A stretch of 64,000 nt of DNA from Imbricaverruca yamaguchii (GCA_034440575.1 JAOTOL010001283.1:310001-374000); one strand, 5' to 3'; shown: positions 44,726-57,599, numbered from the stretch's first letter. Made by a program: numbers and translations. Notes: generated from the letters alone by a model not told the origin.

Positions 44726-45745
44726 TAGGATTGCCGAGTCTACTCACGACCAATCGGCGTGAGAGTTCGGCGACGCTACATGATCTGGTAGTTGAATGCA
44801 CCGTAAAAACGAGCTTCTTACTGTCGAAACAGCATTAGGTGCTACCCGGCTCGAAATATCTCCACATGGTGCACGGATCTTAGGACAGCCACGATATCGA
44901 CTGAAATGGTTGGGACATGTGGAATGTTTTAAAAGTTATGGATGACATTGAATGGGGAAGAGGCTGCAATTCTCCAGAAGAGAGTATTTTGTTCCCTGAA
45001 GGGCGACATTCACTGGAAAAACTCGTCGAAGTGGGGAGGGGTGAACTCGAGCGTCATGGAGGGGCGCATTTGTCCAGTCGGAGGGCATCACATGGCTATC
45101 GGAGATACACATGCCACCAGTTGCTCCCTGGATCCGCCACTGCTATACGAATGGAACGGAAATAAATATTGACGGACATGACCATGGGACCAAGGACCAG
45201 TGAATATTTCACCACGCATTTGCCAGGAATTTCAACCAGGAACAATATAAGTATTCGATGGAATTCATGGATTAAAAATATGCTTTCTTGCCACTACTTC
45301 GGAAACTGTGACGAAACCGAGACCAGCCGGTGGCCTGAGGCTTGAGCCGGGAAAATACGGTGTTTCGGATTCACAAGAAAACATATAGTCCTACGGAACC
45401 TTAAGACATGTTTACTGAGTTCTCTTAAGTTTTAGTCAGACCCAAGTGTCGGTCCATGTGTGACCAGAAAAAAGAGCACTCGTACGGCTTAATGCTAATT
45501 TTAGGAGTGCTTTAGAAACATCCAATACTGCCACCCCTCCCACAAAAAATTGAAGGTCGTGCATTTGAGACAAGTTGTCGAGTTGCACTTTCTTCCATTG
45601 TTTCGACTAGATCACTTTTAAGTCATGACATGTGTAGGGACGAGGACGTATTGAGCTCGCCTTCCAGAAATACCTCCACAGTTCCCTGTCCAATGCAACC
45701 ACTTTTTGTTGCATTGTTGCAACTTTTTTTCATTGCATCTGTTTT
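44726..45745. other. Unassigned DNA, presumed intron or intergenic
   Basis: No exon, RNA gene or array was seen. Overlapping plus-strand frames at 44917-45172 lack any domain. Confidence 0.35.
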
Positions 45746-46025
45746 GTAGACAATTTGCTTGGCTAACTAACTTTTGGCAGACAATTTGCCTGGCTCATAC
45801 ACCTTTGGCAGACAGTTGTCTGGTTCACAAAATTTTGACGGATAACTTGCCTGGCTCATAAACGTTTGGCAGACAACTTGCTTACCTTACTGACCTTTGG
45901 CATACAGCTTGCTAGCTTACTAACTTTTGACAGACAACTTCCCTAGCTTACTAACTCATCGCAGACAATTTGCCTAGCTCACTAACTTTTAGCAGATAAT
46001 TTGCCCAGTCCAGTAACTTTTTGCC
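45746..46025 (+). repeat. ~32-bp minisatellite
   Basis: Eight to nine units of CTTTTGGCAGACAATTTGCC then TGGCTCACTAA run through the stretch with 10-25% divergence between units. Confidence 0.88.
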
Positions 46026-46379
46026 TGATTCTGGTCTTCTCCTTTGCGAAATGCTAGGAAACAGACAAACGAAAATGCAGGTACTTAAAAAGCGAGACGG
46101 AGTGGGGAAGAGGGTGGGTTATGGTAGAGATGGGAGGAAGCTGGACGCACATGTAGTCGTACACAATAGTCAGTCCCTTCTGGGAACATTTCCTCAGATC
46201 TATGGCTCAACCTTCAATGTTCCAGACGTTTATTCAATACGATATGATAGCTAATTGTTCAAGCATTGAGGTAGGTGCTTGAAGGCCTCGACATATTTGA
46301 GACTCAGATTGCTGGAGACTCGCGACGGACCACCCTTTCTACTCACCCGCACAAGTGTAGACCCATTGTTTCCAAGTGA
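46026..46379. other. Spacer between two minisatellite fields
   Basis: No gene was recognised. Confidence 0.35.
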
Positions 46380-49150
46380 CTTCGAGTCTGGTCCGGACCC
46401 TCCCCACGTGAGCTGACCACATCCGGGCTCCCGACACTTGAGTTGACCTGGCCTGGCGTCACGGCAACTGACCTGGCCTGGTCCGGAACCTCACTACACG
46501 ACCTGACCTGGCCGGTGAACTCGGCGAGTGCGCGGTCGGTGCCGCCGATGTCGCACATGACCCGACCACCGTGCACCGTGCGGCAATGTGCGGCGCCGGG
46601 GGCACACGGCGCAGTCGGTCGACACCGAGAGCTGCCACCCCCCGCCAGGCGGCCGGTAGGGGCGGGAGGTAGCCCCCCGCGCCGCTGCCCGGCCAGGGGG
46701 CGCGCCTACCTCTCGCTGATATGGAGATACATTACATTCTAACGAGTTTAAATGTGCACCGAGCGGCGGCCAGGCGCCGCTGCGTTGCGGGCGGTCAGCT
46801 GGGCGATACCGACTGCCAGATACCTGACACAGCACACCGACTGTCAGATACCTGACATAGCGCACATACAGCACACCGACTGTCATATACCTGACATAGC
46901 GCACACAGCACACCGACTGCCAGATACCTGACACAGCACACCGACTGTCAGATACCTGACATAGCGCACATACAGCACACCGACTGTCATATACCTGACA
47001 TAGCGCACATACAGCACACCGACTGTCATATACCTGACATAGCGCACACAGCACACCGACTGCCAGATACCTGACACAGCACACCGACTGTCAGATACCT
47101 GACATAGCGCACATACAGCACACCGACTGTCATATACCTGACATAGCGCACATACAGCACACCGACTGTCATATACCTGACATAGCGCACACAGCACACC
47201 GACTGCCAGATACCTGACACAGCACACCGACTGCCAGATACCTGACATAGCGCACATACAGCACACCGACTGTCATATACCTGACATAGCGCACACAGCA
47301 CACCGACTGCCAGATACCTGACACAGCACACCGACTGTCAGATACCTGACATAGCGCACATACAGCACACCGACTGTCATATACCTGACATAGCGCACAC
47401 AGCACACCGACTGCCAGATACCTGACACAGCACACCGACTGCCAGATACCTGACATAGCGCACATACAGCACACCGACTGTCATATACCTGACATAGCGC
47501 ACACAGCACACCGACTGCCAGATACCTGACACAGCACACCGACTGTCAGAGACCTGACATAGCGCACATACAGCACACCGACTGTCATATACCTGACATA
47601 GCGCACACAGCACACCGACTGCCAGATACCTGACACAGCACACCGACTGTCAGAGACCTGACATAGCGCACACACAACACACCGACTGTCAGAGACCTGA
47701 CACAACACACCGAATGTCATATACCTGACATAGCGCACACAGCACACCGACTGCCAGATACCTGACACAGCACACCGACTATCAGAGACCTGACATAGCG
47801 CACACACAACACACCGACTGTCAGAGACCTGACACAGCACACCGACTGTCAGAGACCTGACATAGCGCACATACAGCACACCAACTGCCAGAGACCTGAT
47901 GCAGCACACCGACTGTCAGATACCTGATATAGCGCACACACAACACACCGACTGCCAGGTACCTGACACAGCACACCGACTGTCATTTACCTGACATAGC
48001 ACACATATAGCACACCGACTGTCATTTACCTGACATAGCGCACATGCAGCACACCGACTGTCATAGCACACACCACACTCCGATTGTCAGAGACCTGACA
48101 TAGCGCACACACAACACTCCGATTGTCATATACCTGACATAGCGCACACAACACACCGATTGTCATATACCTGACATAGCGCACACAACACTCCGATTGT
48201 CATATACCTGACATAGCGCACACAACACACCGATTGTCAGAGACCTGACATAGCACACACAACACTCCGATTGTCAGAGACCTGACATAGCGCACACACA
48301 ACACTCCGATTGTCATATACCTGACATAGCGCACGCAACACTCCGATTGTCATATACCTGACATAGCGCACACAACACACCGATTGTCAGAGACCTGACA
48401 TAGCACACACAACACTCCGATTGTCAGAGACCTGACATAGCGCACACACAACACTCCGATTGTCATATACCTGACATAGCGCACATACAACACCCGACTG
48501 TCATATACCTGACATAGCGCACACAACACACCGATTGTCATATACCTGACATAGCGCACACAACACACCGATTGTCATATACCTGACATAGCACACACAA
48601 CACACCGACTGCCAGAGACCTGACATAGCGCACACACAACACTCCGATTGCCATATACTTGACATAGCGCACACAACACTCCGATTGTCAGAGACCTGGG
48701 ATAGCACACTCACACCGTTCTCACAACACATCAACCGCCACTGACCTGATACAACATACTCACAAACACATCAACCGCCACTGACCTGATACAACATACT
48801 CACAAACACATCAACCGCCACTGACCTGATACAACATACTCACAAACACACAACATATTTACTGCCATTGACTTGATACAATACACTACCGCCGCCCTAA
48901 CGTAGTCAATGCACTGACTGTCGCTGACCTGACGAGGTCAATACATTGACTGTCGCTGACCTGATGGGGTCAATGCACTGATTACAGTTACCCTGACGGC
49001 GTCAATACACTGAATGCCGCTGACTTGATGGGGTCAATGCACCAGCTGTCGCCGCCCTGACGGAGTCAATGTACTGAATACAGCTGACCTGACGGGGTCA
49101 ATACGCTGACTGCCGCCGACCCGCCCAGGTGAATACGTTGACTTTTACCG
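46380..49150 (-). repeat. Graded minisatellite field with higher-order structure
   Basis: Almost 2.8 kb is built from units that keep an ACTG-C word and ACCTGA. At 46380-46520 there are GACCTGGCCTGG units. Then comes a GC-rich non-repeat interval. From 46800 to 48715 the units are CACCGACTGTCATATACCTG then ACATAGCGCACA, 28-39 bp each. They form a 104-bp higher-order repeat (three unit types) seen four or more times at 46880-47640. From 48720 to 48860 there are three 40-bp CATCAACCGCCACTGACCTG units. From 48890 to 49150 there are ~35-bp CTGACGGGGTCAATGCACTG units. The minus-strand CCVRYVRY frames are artefacts. Confidence 0.93.
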
Positions 49151-51089
49151 ACCTGACGAGGACAACACACCTCCGACCTGTAGAGGACGTCGAGTACATC
49201 CATGCCATATCTACACATACAGCATACAGCATATGCACAATACCTAACCCAAAGGAGAGTGCAAATGGGCCGAGTTCCCTATACCTTTGGCGAAGCATGG
49301 GCACGCCATCTCTACCCTGCTACCACCAACTACTTGCTCTCTTAGCATGGGATCCTATGGGATAGGCCCCATAAGCCAAATGGGCAGCACTTGTTACCTT
49401 CACGCATTGGGCCTGGCCAATCATTTTAAAACTTCTCCACCCAAGAGCGTGCACACAACACACATCATGCCGCCGACAAGGTACCAACGTGCAGCATCTC
49501 GCAGAGATGTCCTGAGAGCGACGCACAGCACGTATATCACAGGGACAGGGGCACTCAGCACGTCAAAATACCTTGCGCGTACTAATCTCTTTCCATTGCC
49601 CAGTACACTGGACCGACATGAGTTGCACGACGTGCTCAAGCCACGCTCTCACGGTCAGATCGACATCGAGACGTGCATTGTCCAAATATCGCGGATAAGT
49701 AGGGAGTAGCTACGATATTGAAATTCGTCGGGGCTTATTTCTCCCGGGGCTCTCTCGTTCAGTTGTTACTTGGCCCTCCCGGCGCAAGCCAAGCAAGATA
49801 GGTGGGAATCAAACCTACGTCTTGTGACACACAGACGGGGGAGGGGAGTCTCTGTGCATGTTTCGGGTGTGGAGGGCTGGTAAAGATAGGCCCCAATTGT
49901 CTTTTTTCTCAAATTCGTGTTATAAACTTTTGTTTTGAAGCAACGGAATTACGATGCAATCGATTTAACTCACAGTAGTGAAGGCAGAGGATGACCACCG
50001 CACTCTAGGTACTTGGTGTTCCCTAAGGCGTGAACAATTGTGGCACACTTAAATTTGTGTTACGTGTGTTTGGAATAACATCTTCGGGGCTTAGCGCTAA
50101 ATACGGTTTGTGCGCTGGTGTTTTCTAAGTTTTTTTTAAATTTATATACATACAAGTTCAGAAAATTGTAATCTAAGGAAGCATTTATTTTACGTGTTTG
50201 CATTGGAAAATGCTCTCCAAAGCATAGCTTTGACACCCGCACATGTAAACCAAGGCAAGCGCATGATTGCTGACTTGACGGAACGTCGGAACTTCGATGC
50301 AGCATAGGAACCACGACGCGGTCGAAGATGCATTACCTAAATTTTCTTCATCAGCGTGACCATCGACTAAATCAGGTGCCAACGTAAGCACAAACGAAGA
50401 CATAAAGGGATGAAATATGAAACTATGCAACAAAGAGCACAATCATGCGTCATACGATTTGTTTCGGTGCTCGTAGTAAGATATTTTGTGTCAGAACCCT
50501 TATGAGCCCTTGCTAATGAACCTAGAACCCTTCCTTTCACTTGACATCCCGATCCTACCTATGATTGTTGAACATGGTGGCAATCGCTAACGTTGTTCCA
50601 ACTAGGTAACCCAAACTCCATGTCGCCCTCTTAATCTTTTTATGTCGTCTTATTCTTACAATACCATATGTATAGTCGTATTTAACTACCCATGACACTG
50701 CGGCGACACAACCAATAGTCACGGTTAAGTTTGTCTTCGATACACCAGTAAACAGTATGAAATAAACGACTTTCAGTTCGTAATTCCTCACCCCTTGATG
50801 TCAGAAAAGCAGAATCAGGAGTTTCATTTTCAATTTCGTAAAGAAAAATACAACTATGTGTGGCGGCGATTAAGACAGCTCTGGTGCTCTGCTACCAGGC
50901 TGCTTGGGACTGCCATATAGTTTCAACACTGGCATTGCGACAGACAAAGGACAGCCCCCCGGGCCAATGACCTGCACACCTGCGGTGTGACCCCCATACC
51001 GGTCGCCAGCCAACAGCCGGTGTGGCTGCACCGCATCGACAGCAACCGTGCATCGGGACTGTCGCATCGGGAGTCACCCACCACAGGCG
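49151..51089. other. Intergenic region, nothing recognised
   Basis: I found no exon, RNA gene or array in these 1.9 kb. A B-box-like GGTTTGATTCCC on the minus strand near 49810 has no A-box partner. Confidence 0.4.
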
Positions 51090-51413
51090 GGCCGCCACAT
51101 TTGGCCAGTCACCGCGTCTGGCTCACCGCCACATCTGGCCAGTCACCGCGTCTGGCTCACCGCCACATCTGCCCAGTCACCGCATCTGTCTCACCGCCAC
51201 ATCTGGCCAGTCACCGCGTCTCGCTCACCGCCACAATTGGCCAGTCACCGCATTTGGCGGGCTGCCGCATCTGGCCGACCGCCACATCTGGCGGGCCGCC
51301 ACATCTGGCCAGTCACCGCATCTGGCGGGCCGCCGCATCTGGCCAGTCACCGCATCTGTCTCACCGCCACATCTGGCCAGCCATCGCATTTGGCTGGCCG
51401 CCGCATCTGGTCG
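51090..51413 (+). repeat. 34-bp minisatellite made of two 17-bp half units
   Basis: About nine units read CAGTCACCGCATCTGGC then TCACCGCCACATCTGGC (or GGGCCGCCACATCTGGC). The two halves are themselves related, so the array grew from a 17-bp ancestor. All three plus frames are open, which reflects composition and not coding. Confidence 0.92.
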
Positions 51414-51489
51414 GAAGCGATCGCGACGCGCTTCGGTCCGGGCACGCCCGCTTCAGTCGAGCTCCATCTCGGGGCTGGCGCGCGCCGGG

Positions 51490-51533
51490 GGGTGGGGGTG
51501 GGGTTGGGGGTGGGGGTGGGGGTGGGGGCAGCC
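51490..51533 (+). other. G-quadruplex-prone run of GGGGGT units
   Basis: Seven consecutive runs of four to five G separated by single or double T lie on the plus strand. This exceeds the usual four-run requirement for an intramolecular quadruplex. Confidence 0.85.
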
Positions 51534-52289
51534 GTCGCCACGAGAGGGGGTTGATTACGGCGACGCGGTGCCGCTACGACGTCGGTGGTCAACAGAGGTG
51601 GAGCAAGGCCCAACCTCAGTTCGGGCGGATGAGGTCCGGGCATGGGTGGGGAAGTGCGTAAATTATTGCTGGTAGGAAACCAATGAAGGTTATGAGTGCT
51701 GCCAATTCGGTTGGTCGTGCCCACCACATCGTGTCCCATGTGTGTCGATTTTTGAAAAACATCGGGGGGGGGGTGAATTGCCAATGTACGGCCCCCATCC
51801 AAAAACTCATCAGATTTCGCCCACTTTATTATCAGATCTCAGAAATACTGAGTCTTTATTCGACTATGTGTATGCATATATTTATTCAGCTTACTCACCA
51901 ACGGCCAAAATCGTCCAATAACTGGTGAAGTCACATTATTAAAAGAGCGGTGCACAGTACATATCGGCATAGCAACTCTGAGTAATGGCATGCGACTGCA
52001 GTTTCATACAGTGAGCTCGGATCTATCGTCACCGTCACCGTCACCATCATCGCCACCGTCACCCTTTTCCCCCTCACTCCACACACTAACAAGCACACAC
52101 CGGCTTAAATAAAAATGCTTCAGCGATCAGATGCAGGCCAAAACACACCGGCCTTGATGGAGTATCGGAGCACAGCAGACCTGAACTGTGATGACAGTCG
52201 GTGGAAGTATTTCCTTGGCGCCTAACATTAGGGAAGGGCGAAGCCAAAGTTGTGCTTGGGCGAGTACAGGGTCGGGGAAGAGACAGAGC

Positions 52290-53955
52290 TTTAAAAAAAA
52301 CCAGAGACATCGAAAATAATGTCCTCTGATTAATAATGTGCATTGATGCAGTCATCGTGATCGCCGAGTCTAGTCAGTCACCACACACAAGCAAATTAAA
52401 ATGCACATTGGACCAAGTACATCAATCAGCGCAATCGTTCTGCTATTTGCTTTTTTTTTAACAGTCTGAAAACTCCGTCCGCAACAAATGGCGCATCCAA
52501 GACCAAGAATAGGACACACTAGGTACACGTCCCTCCAGTCACGACCAAGGAGTCCGAAAAGGTCATCCCAGGAGATACTCAGAATGGCCATCCGATGGTT
52601 TTGAAATAGATATGTCGGATGAATTTTTTCTTTGCTTGAGTAGGAAATAAATATTCACAAAACTTCGAAATGTGGGAATAATGGCAGAAATCAACAGTTT
52701 TCAAATCGGCGGAATTGGTATGGCCCCGGTGTGTCCAAACATGAACATTTTTCCTGCAACCCTGTGCTTGCAATCCTTGCCCTCCCGGAAGAAAAGTCAA
52801 GCGCGGAGTTTCCTATACCTTTGATGGTGCTTGGACCGCGCCGTATTTATCTTCTTGACCTTATTGGTAAAATTCATTTATGCTTCCTCTTCAAATTGGC
52901 TTGGGACGGATCAAAGAGGATACTATTCCAAAATATCCAAAATGCCGTCATTTGTAAAAGTTGCAGCATAGCAACATCAAACTCAGAGCATGCTGTTCTT
53001 TCACGAAATCAAACAAACAACTCTGCTTTCCGGATATTTTACCCAAGGTCAAGGTTGCTAAACTGAGGTAGGGTCAAATCATATATTTTTGTTGTAGTAA
53101 AGAGAAAACGTTTCATGCAGAACATGATATAAGAATGATGTAGATATTCTGCTTTCAAATAAATGGCAAGCTTGATAGCGTTAGGTCAGGTCAAGTATCA
53201 TGTATTTTCCACACTGTCGTCTTGTGTGTGTAGTTGGGATTTTTGTGCGCGTCAGCTGCTTCGGTGATATTGTGCAGGCACTGTCGTCTTATGCCGAATG
53301 CTACCATCCCTTGTGAAGTTAAATTTGAATTAGGATTCGGATCCACGTAAGTAGTACAACATGATGTTAGGTGGACAACCAAAGACCTGAGATGACCCAA
53401 ATTCGGGTGACCGGACCTTATTTCTTTCTGTTCCGGGGGCAAATATAAAGAGGTGCACAATGTCGGACAGTAGGAACTAATGGTGAAGGTGACAGTTTTC
53501 ATATAGGTGCGAGTGACACGAATAAGTTCGTAGGGTGCTGCACCCAGAAGCATGTCTGGCCGCGCCGGTGTTAGTACCTGTAACCATTACCCTCGTGGAA
53601 ATAAGCTCAGTCCCGCTGTTGGGAGAATATGCATTTCTGATGGCATCGATATGCATCGATCGAATTGTGTAACAAGAGCAGCGGTGTCTCAAGCAGATTC
53701 AATGGCTGTGACGACTTGGTAAATATTAATACATGGGTGGCATGGGTACCTACTGATGGTAAGGTGAACCGTAGGATGTGAGGAAAGACAACTAATGCAC
53801 ACAAAAGCTACTCGGAAAGATGCTGCAATGCCGTAACTTATCCCACACCGTTTCCTCTGACAGTCCAGGGTAGTGGTGTACGCACCGCCCACCAGGGTTG
53901 GATTTGTACTTTATAGTCCTGGATGAGGACAAGGCAATTTCTGATTGATGAAATA
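52290..53955. other. Segment present only in element X copy 2
   Basis: About 1.65 kb separates two blocks that are adjacent in copy 1. No terminal repeat, open frame with a known domain or tandem structure was recognised. Either it was inserted here or copy 1 lost it. Confidence 0.5.
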
Positions 53956-54066
53956 CCGAGAGGATACTTTCATTCACACCTGTAACATCAGAATGCCACT
54001 TTGCAGTTTCCAGTGAATCTGGATCACTTTACCACAGGGCAATTCATCGTTGAAAAACACCATTAA

Positions 54067-54918
54067 CCCGCGCCATCTTTCCGGTCAAATCCTCCCACCC
54101 TATCTCAGGTGGGGGGGGGGGGCGGTTGAAGACCCCGTCTAAAATCCAAACTAAGCGTCGCACGAAAACGAAAGAGGATCGGAAAGCATTCGACGAGTAG
54201 GGTCCGTGTCCCCCTCCAAAACAATTTCCCCCAAAAAATGACGTCACCAGGGGGCTAGATTTTCACGACTTTTCACGACTTGCATTATGTTTTTGACTAT
54301 GGGGAGTTCATTTTGGGAGATATATGAAAAACGAAATTTATTTGGGATGATAAAAGGACAGCGAAATCGACCAGGGCTATAATTGTCTTCCCCCCCCAAT
54401 TATTTGTTGAAACTTCAAATTTTTTTCTTCAAAAGTTTTCAAGTTTTCTTAAATTTTCATTCTCTAATGGGTAGAGCAGACAGAGGAACGTTTTTGGAAG
54501 TCAACTTTCCCGATCAAAAATACTTACTTTAGCCAGAATCCTGTGTTTGAACTACAATTTGGCAAATACACAAAATTTATATGTAGTCAAAAACGAAAAA
54601 AAGAGAAAAAATTCCACTCGTACATTTTATTGCATCCGTAAAGATAAGCAAACGCTGAAAGTTTAATAAAATACCTGTATCCGTTAAAGCGTGACGACTG
54701 GTTGAACTTTTTTGGAGGTGACCTCACTTGACCTTTACTAACTCGTTGACCCTAGATGACCTGACATACAAATTTTGAATCAGCATGTGAAATTGATGTG
54801 GGAAAAGGTATGCCAAATTTGGGGCGCGCTGCTGCATGCCGTTCGTCCGCTATCCGCGAAAAACAAACCTCAGGGGGACGGTTGAAGACACCCCCCCCCC
54901 CTCCTGAGACGGGACGGG
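54067..54918. mobile_element. Non-autonomous TTAA-site transposon (piggyBac-like MITE)
   Basis: The 852-bp insert is flanked by TTAA (54063-54066 and 54919-54922). The empty site in element X copy 1 (around 34970-34980) has a single TTAA. Its ends are related inverted repeats: CCCGCGCC at the left, CCCGTCCCGTCTCAGG at the right end read inward. Next to them are subterminal GGTTGAAGAC with long G or C runs on both sides. There is no transposase, so it would move only with help in trans. TTAA duplication is the mark of piggyBac-type elements. Confidence 0.78.
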
Positions 54919-55640
54919 TTAAACGTCCAAATGGAAAACACGGATAATAATTTTGTGAAGAAGATCATGCTACGGATGGAAAAATCCTGGAAAAGCCCAT
55001 TTTATCTGACCATGACTATGTTTGTCAGTGGGATACTATTTTATTATATTTTTTTTAAAAGAATAATTTGTGACCAACTTAGCTGTCCTGTCGAGGGGGC
55101 CAAATCTGCCACCATCATTTCTGAATTACCGGATTTCAACACTAGCTCCACGACCCTGTTCAAAGGTTATTATTTTCGTGCCCCTTGATAAGTCACCTTA
55201 CTCTGCTGAAATTACACAGGTATAAATCACTAAAAAAATGCACAATTTTCAGATTTCAGGCATTCCGGTTCATTACGAAAGGTCACCAAAACGCCAACAG
55301 TCGTGCACATGTACCTTGCGCAACTTGCGCACTCGGCGCATTCGTCAAATCGCGCACTCGGCGGCTCGTTTACAAAATTCGATAAATTCAATTCCATACA
55401 TTAGTTTTCTTCCTCCCGCATTTGCTGGTGGTTAAACAATTATGATGCACTGAGTTTTCATGCACCTCATCTATTTGGATGAATGTGCATCCAGATTGTC
55501 CACCGAGCCGAAACCCTAGCTAGTTGTTCGCTGTTCTACCCGTTGTTTTTCTTCCGACGCCTTCTTAATTTGTTGATTCTTGACGCAATTTTTGTGCTCG
55601 CAGGGTGATATTCTGGGGTCTTTTAGCTGAAATGCTGGCA

Positions 55641-56356
55641 GGAGTAAGGACAGGCTCACGAACAGGATTTGGTGATAAGAACAGTTACGTTTATGCCGCA
55701 GCTCAGACAACGAACACCGCTGTTTGTTATTGATATGGCATAGGTTGAATTATTAAGTAAGTAGGCAGGTAAGGAGGCATTTGTTCTGTTTCTTGATAGA
55801 AGTCAGGCTGCCTATGCTTGCATTTTTTGTTCAGTGGATTGTGCTGGATTTACATCTCATCATTTTAAAGAACTCCACCTGCTTGGCTTGTGTGTGCTTA
55901 GCATGGTGATTCAATTTGCACCATTTGTGTGTTAAGATGCTTGATTTTGATGTGAAATCGATACATTTTTGTATTACTGATCTGGGTCTGCGCAAGAAAT
56001 TGCTTTTGTGCTGAAGACCTTCCTTGCCCTGGTTAAGAAATTGCACTGAAATACTGATACACTGTTTAATAAAAAATAAATAAATACAGTAATATAAATA
56101 CTGTTTGATTTCATCACATATAATGATGTTTTATTTTATGTGCATGATATACTTCAAGATCCTGCTAATATTCTCCATTTTTCGAAATGATTATTCAGAA
56201 TTTCTATACAAATTACATAGTTAATAAGTATTCCTTTCATAAATAGCCAGGCTGCAAAGTATGGCAAATTAAACAAGATCTTCTTGGGGCAGAGCAGGAG
56301 GCCAGAGGTGTGGCTGTTGCAGCAAATTGTGCAGAAATGGGTACCTGGTGTGGGTG
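55641..56356. other. AT-rich spacer before the gypsy element
   Basis: No gene, RNA or array was recognised. Confidence 0.4.
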
Positions 56357-56615
56357 TGTAGCGGCCGCAACAACCGTCCCCTCGCCGTAGCTAGCGGCGA
56401 GTCGGCGCATGCGCAGGAACTAACACAGCAGTTGGAAAGTGTGACGTCAACGCAGACGCAATACTAATGCGTCCGCATGTGACACTATATGATCGACTGC
56501 CTTCCATGTTACGCTCTCTCTCTTTCATCTCTGCAAATACAAGTTATATTATACACGCACAAGTTTGTGGCAACTTGCCATTGGTACAAGTGTTGAGTGT
56601 ACGTTCGACTCCACA
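56357..56615 (+). mobile_element. 5' LTR of a Ty3/gypsy retrotransposon
   Basis: The 259-bp stretch starts TGTAGCGGCC and ends CTCCACA (TG...CA). It is followed two bases on by a primer-binding-type TGGTGACCCCGACGTAATTC. A TATATGA lies at ~56487. The boundary is inferred from TG/CA and the primer site, because no 3' LTR is present in the window for comparison. Confidence 0.65.
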
Positions 56616-56617
56616 AT

Positions 56618-56636
56618 TGGTGACCCCGACGTAATT
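56618..56636 (+). promoter_or_regulatory. Putative primer-binding site
   Basis: TGGTGACCCCGACGT begins two or three bases after the LTR's CA end, where a host tRNA primes minus-strand synthesis. This sequence is frequent in arthropod gypsy elements. The priming tRNA was not worked out. Confidence 0.6.
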
Positions 56637-56659
56637 CAAGTCATCGCAGCCGTCTCGCC

Positions 56660-57590
56660 ATGCCAAACTTCGAGCCGGCCACCAGTGTCGCAGCACGCCC
56701 ACTCGCCTCGTTCCGTCTGCCTGCATTTTCAGCGGACGAGGCCGAGTTGTGGCTGCTGCAGGTTAACTGCGCCTTCGAAGTGGCTGGCATCACCGATGAC
56801 GTCACGCGCTTCAAGCTCCTGGTGGCCAACCTTCCGATGTCCGTGGCCGCACAAGTTAAGGACATCATCCGAAGTCAGCCAGGCGACTTCACGGCCCTCT
56901 GCGAGGCACTTAAAGCTCGGCTTGCCCAGTCCCGCGCTGCACGCCTAGAGGCTCTGCTCAGACATCAGCAGCTCAGTGACCAAACGCCATCCCAACTGCT
57001 GCGCAAGGTGCTCCCAACTGCTCATCTCAGACACCCCTGCAGGGCCCGACAGGTGAGCTGACTGCGGTCGGCGACACCCCGGCAGACAACGGCCTGCTGC
57101 GCACCCTGTTTCTGCAGCGGCTACCGCAGTCTGTGCGCGCCGCCATCGCGCTGCTCCCGGAGTCCCAGCCGCTGGCGGATATCGCGCAAGCAGCCGACCG
57201 GTTCTTGGAGGCATCCCGTCCAGCCGGAGCAGTTGCCGCATTTGAAGCGGTAGCCCTTGTCGGCCCCGCTGCGCCGGCCGCCGCCGCGGTCGGTCCAACT
57301 CCAGCCGATTTCCAGACGGCAATTCTGGCGCTGACTGCCACCGTCAGCCGGTTGGAAACATCAAATAACCGCCTCGAGGCAGCACTGTTCAGTGGTCGTC
57401 GTCTGCCACCGCCTGCTGCCTACCTGCCGGTCATCGCCGCCTCGCCGCCGTCGTGGCCGTTCGGCGTCCCGCAGCTGCCGCGACCGAACATCCCCGTCTG
57501 CCACCGGCCTCTGCTGGTACCACGACCGGTGGGGTGCCACGGCCCACAAGTGCCAGGCACCCTGTAGCTGGTCGGCGGGAAACTAGCCAG
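56660..57590 (+). pseudogene. Gypsy gag (capsid and zinc knuckle), frameshifted
   Basis: The capsid-like frame starts at ATG 56660 (MPNFEPATSVAARPLASFRL) with FSADEAELWLLQVNCAF and LVANLPMSVAAQVKDII, typical of the gag of Mag-like gypsy elements. The reading frame shifts near 57015 and again near 57500. The third part holds a zinc-knuckle remnant, CWYHDRWGATAHKC then QAPC. Stops at 57061, 57567 and 57586 end the separate pieces. No start other than 56660 competes. The shifts show it is non-functional in this copy. Confidence 0.82.
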
Positions 57591-57599
57591 CCTGACGCC

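Larger units (their letters stand above)
51740..55640 (-). mobile_element. Unclassified element X, copy 2 (inverted, with insertions)
   Basis: It is the reverse complement of 33925-35600, with blocks at 51745-52285, 53960-54060 plus 54919-55015, and 55015-55550. Two stretches are absent from copy 1: 852 bp at 54067-54918 (a TTAA-flanked insert) and about 1.65 kb at 52290-53955 of unknown nature. Beyond 55560 there are two or three units like the 21-bp minisatellite next to copy 1 (GACGCAATTTTTGTGC, AGGGTGATATTCTGGGGTC), so that minisatellite belongs to the element. No enzyme gene is visible. Confidence 0.78.

Noticed and set aside
46800..48720. A CRISPR-like array
   Set aside because: Units are contiguous variants without unique spacers, and the context is eukaryotic.
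46494..48734. Minus-strand repeat proteins of the CCVRYVRYMTVGVL type
   Set aside because: Open frames across a minisatellite, with unit-length shifts between frames. There is no start context, no domain and no conservation of frame.
49800..49860. A tRNA on the minus strand with B box GGTTTGATTCCC
   Set aside because: No A box or acceptor stem at the correct distance.
50987..51675. A 224-codon plus-strand frame rich in His, Pro and Ser
   Set aside because: It translates the 34-bp minisatellite, which is open in all three frames.
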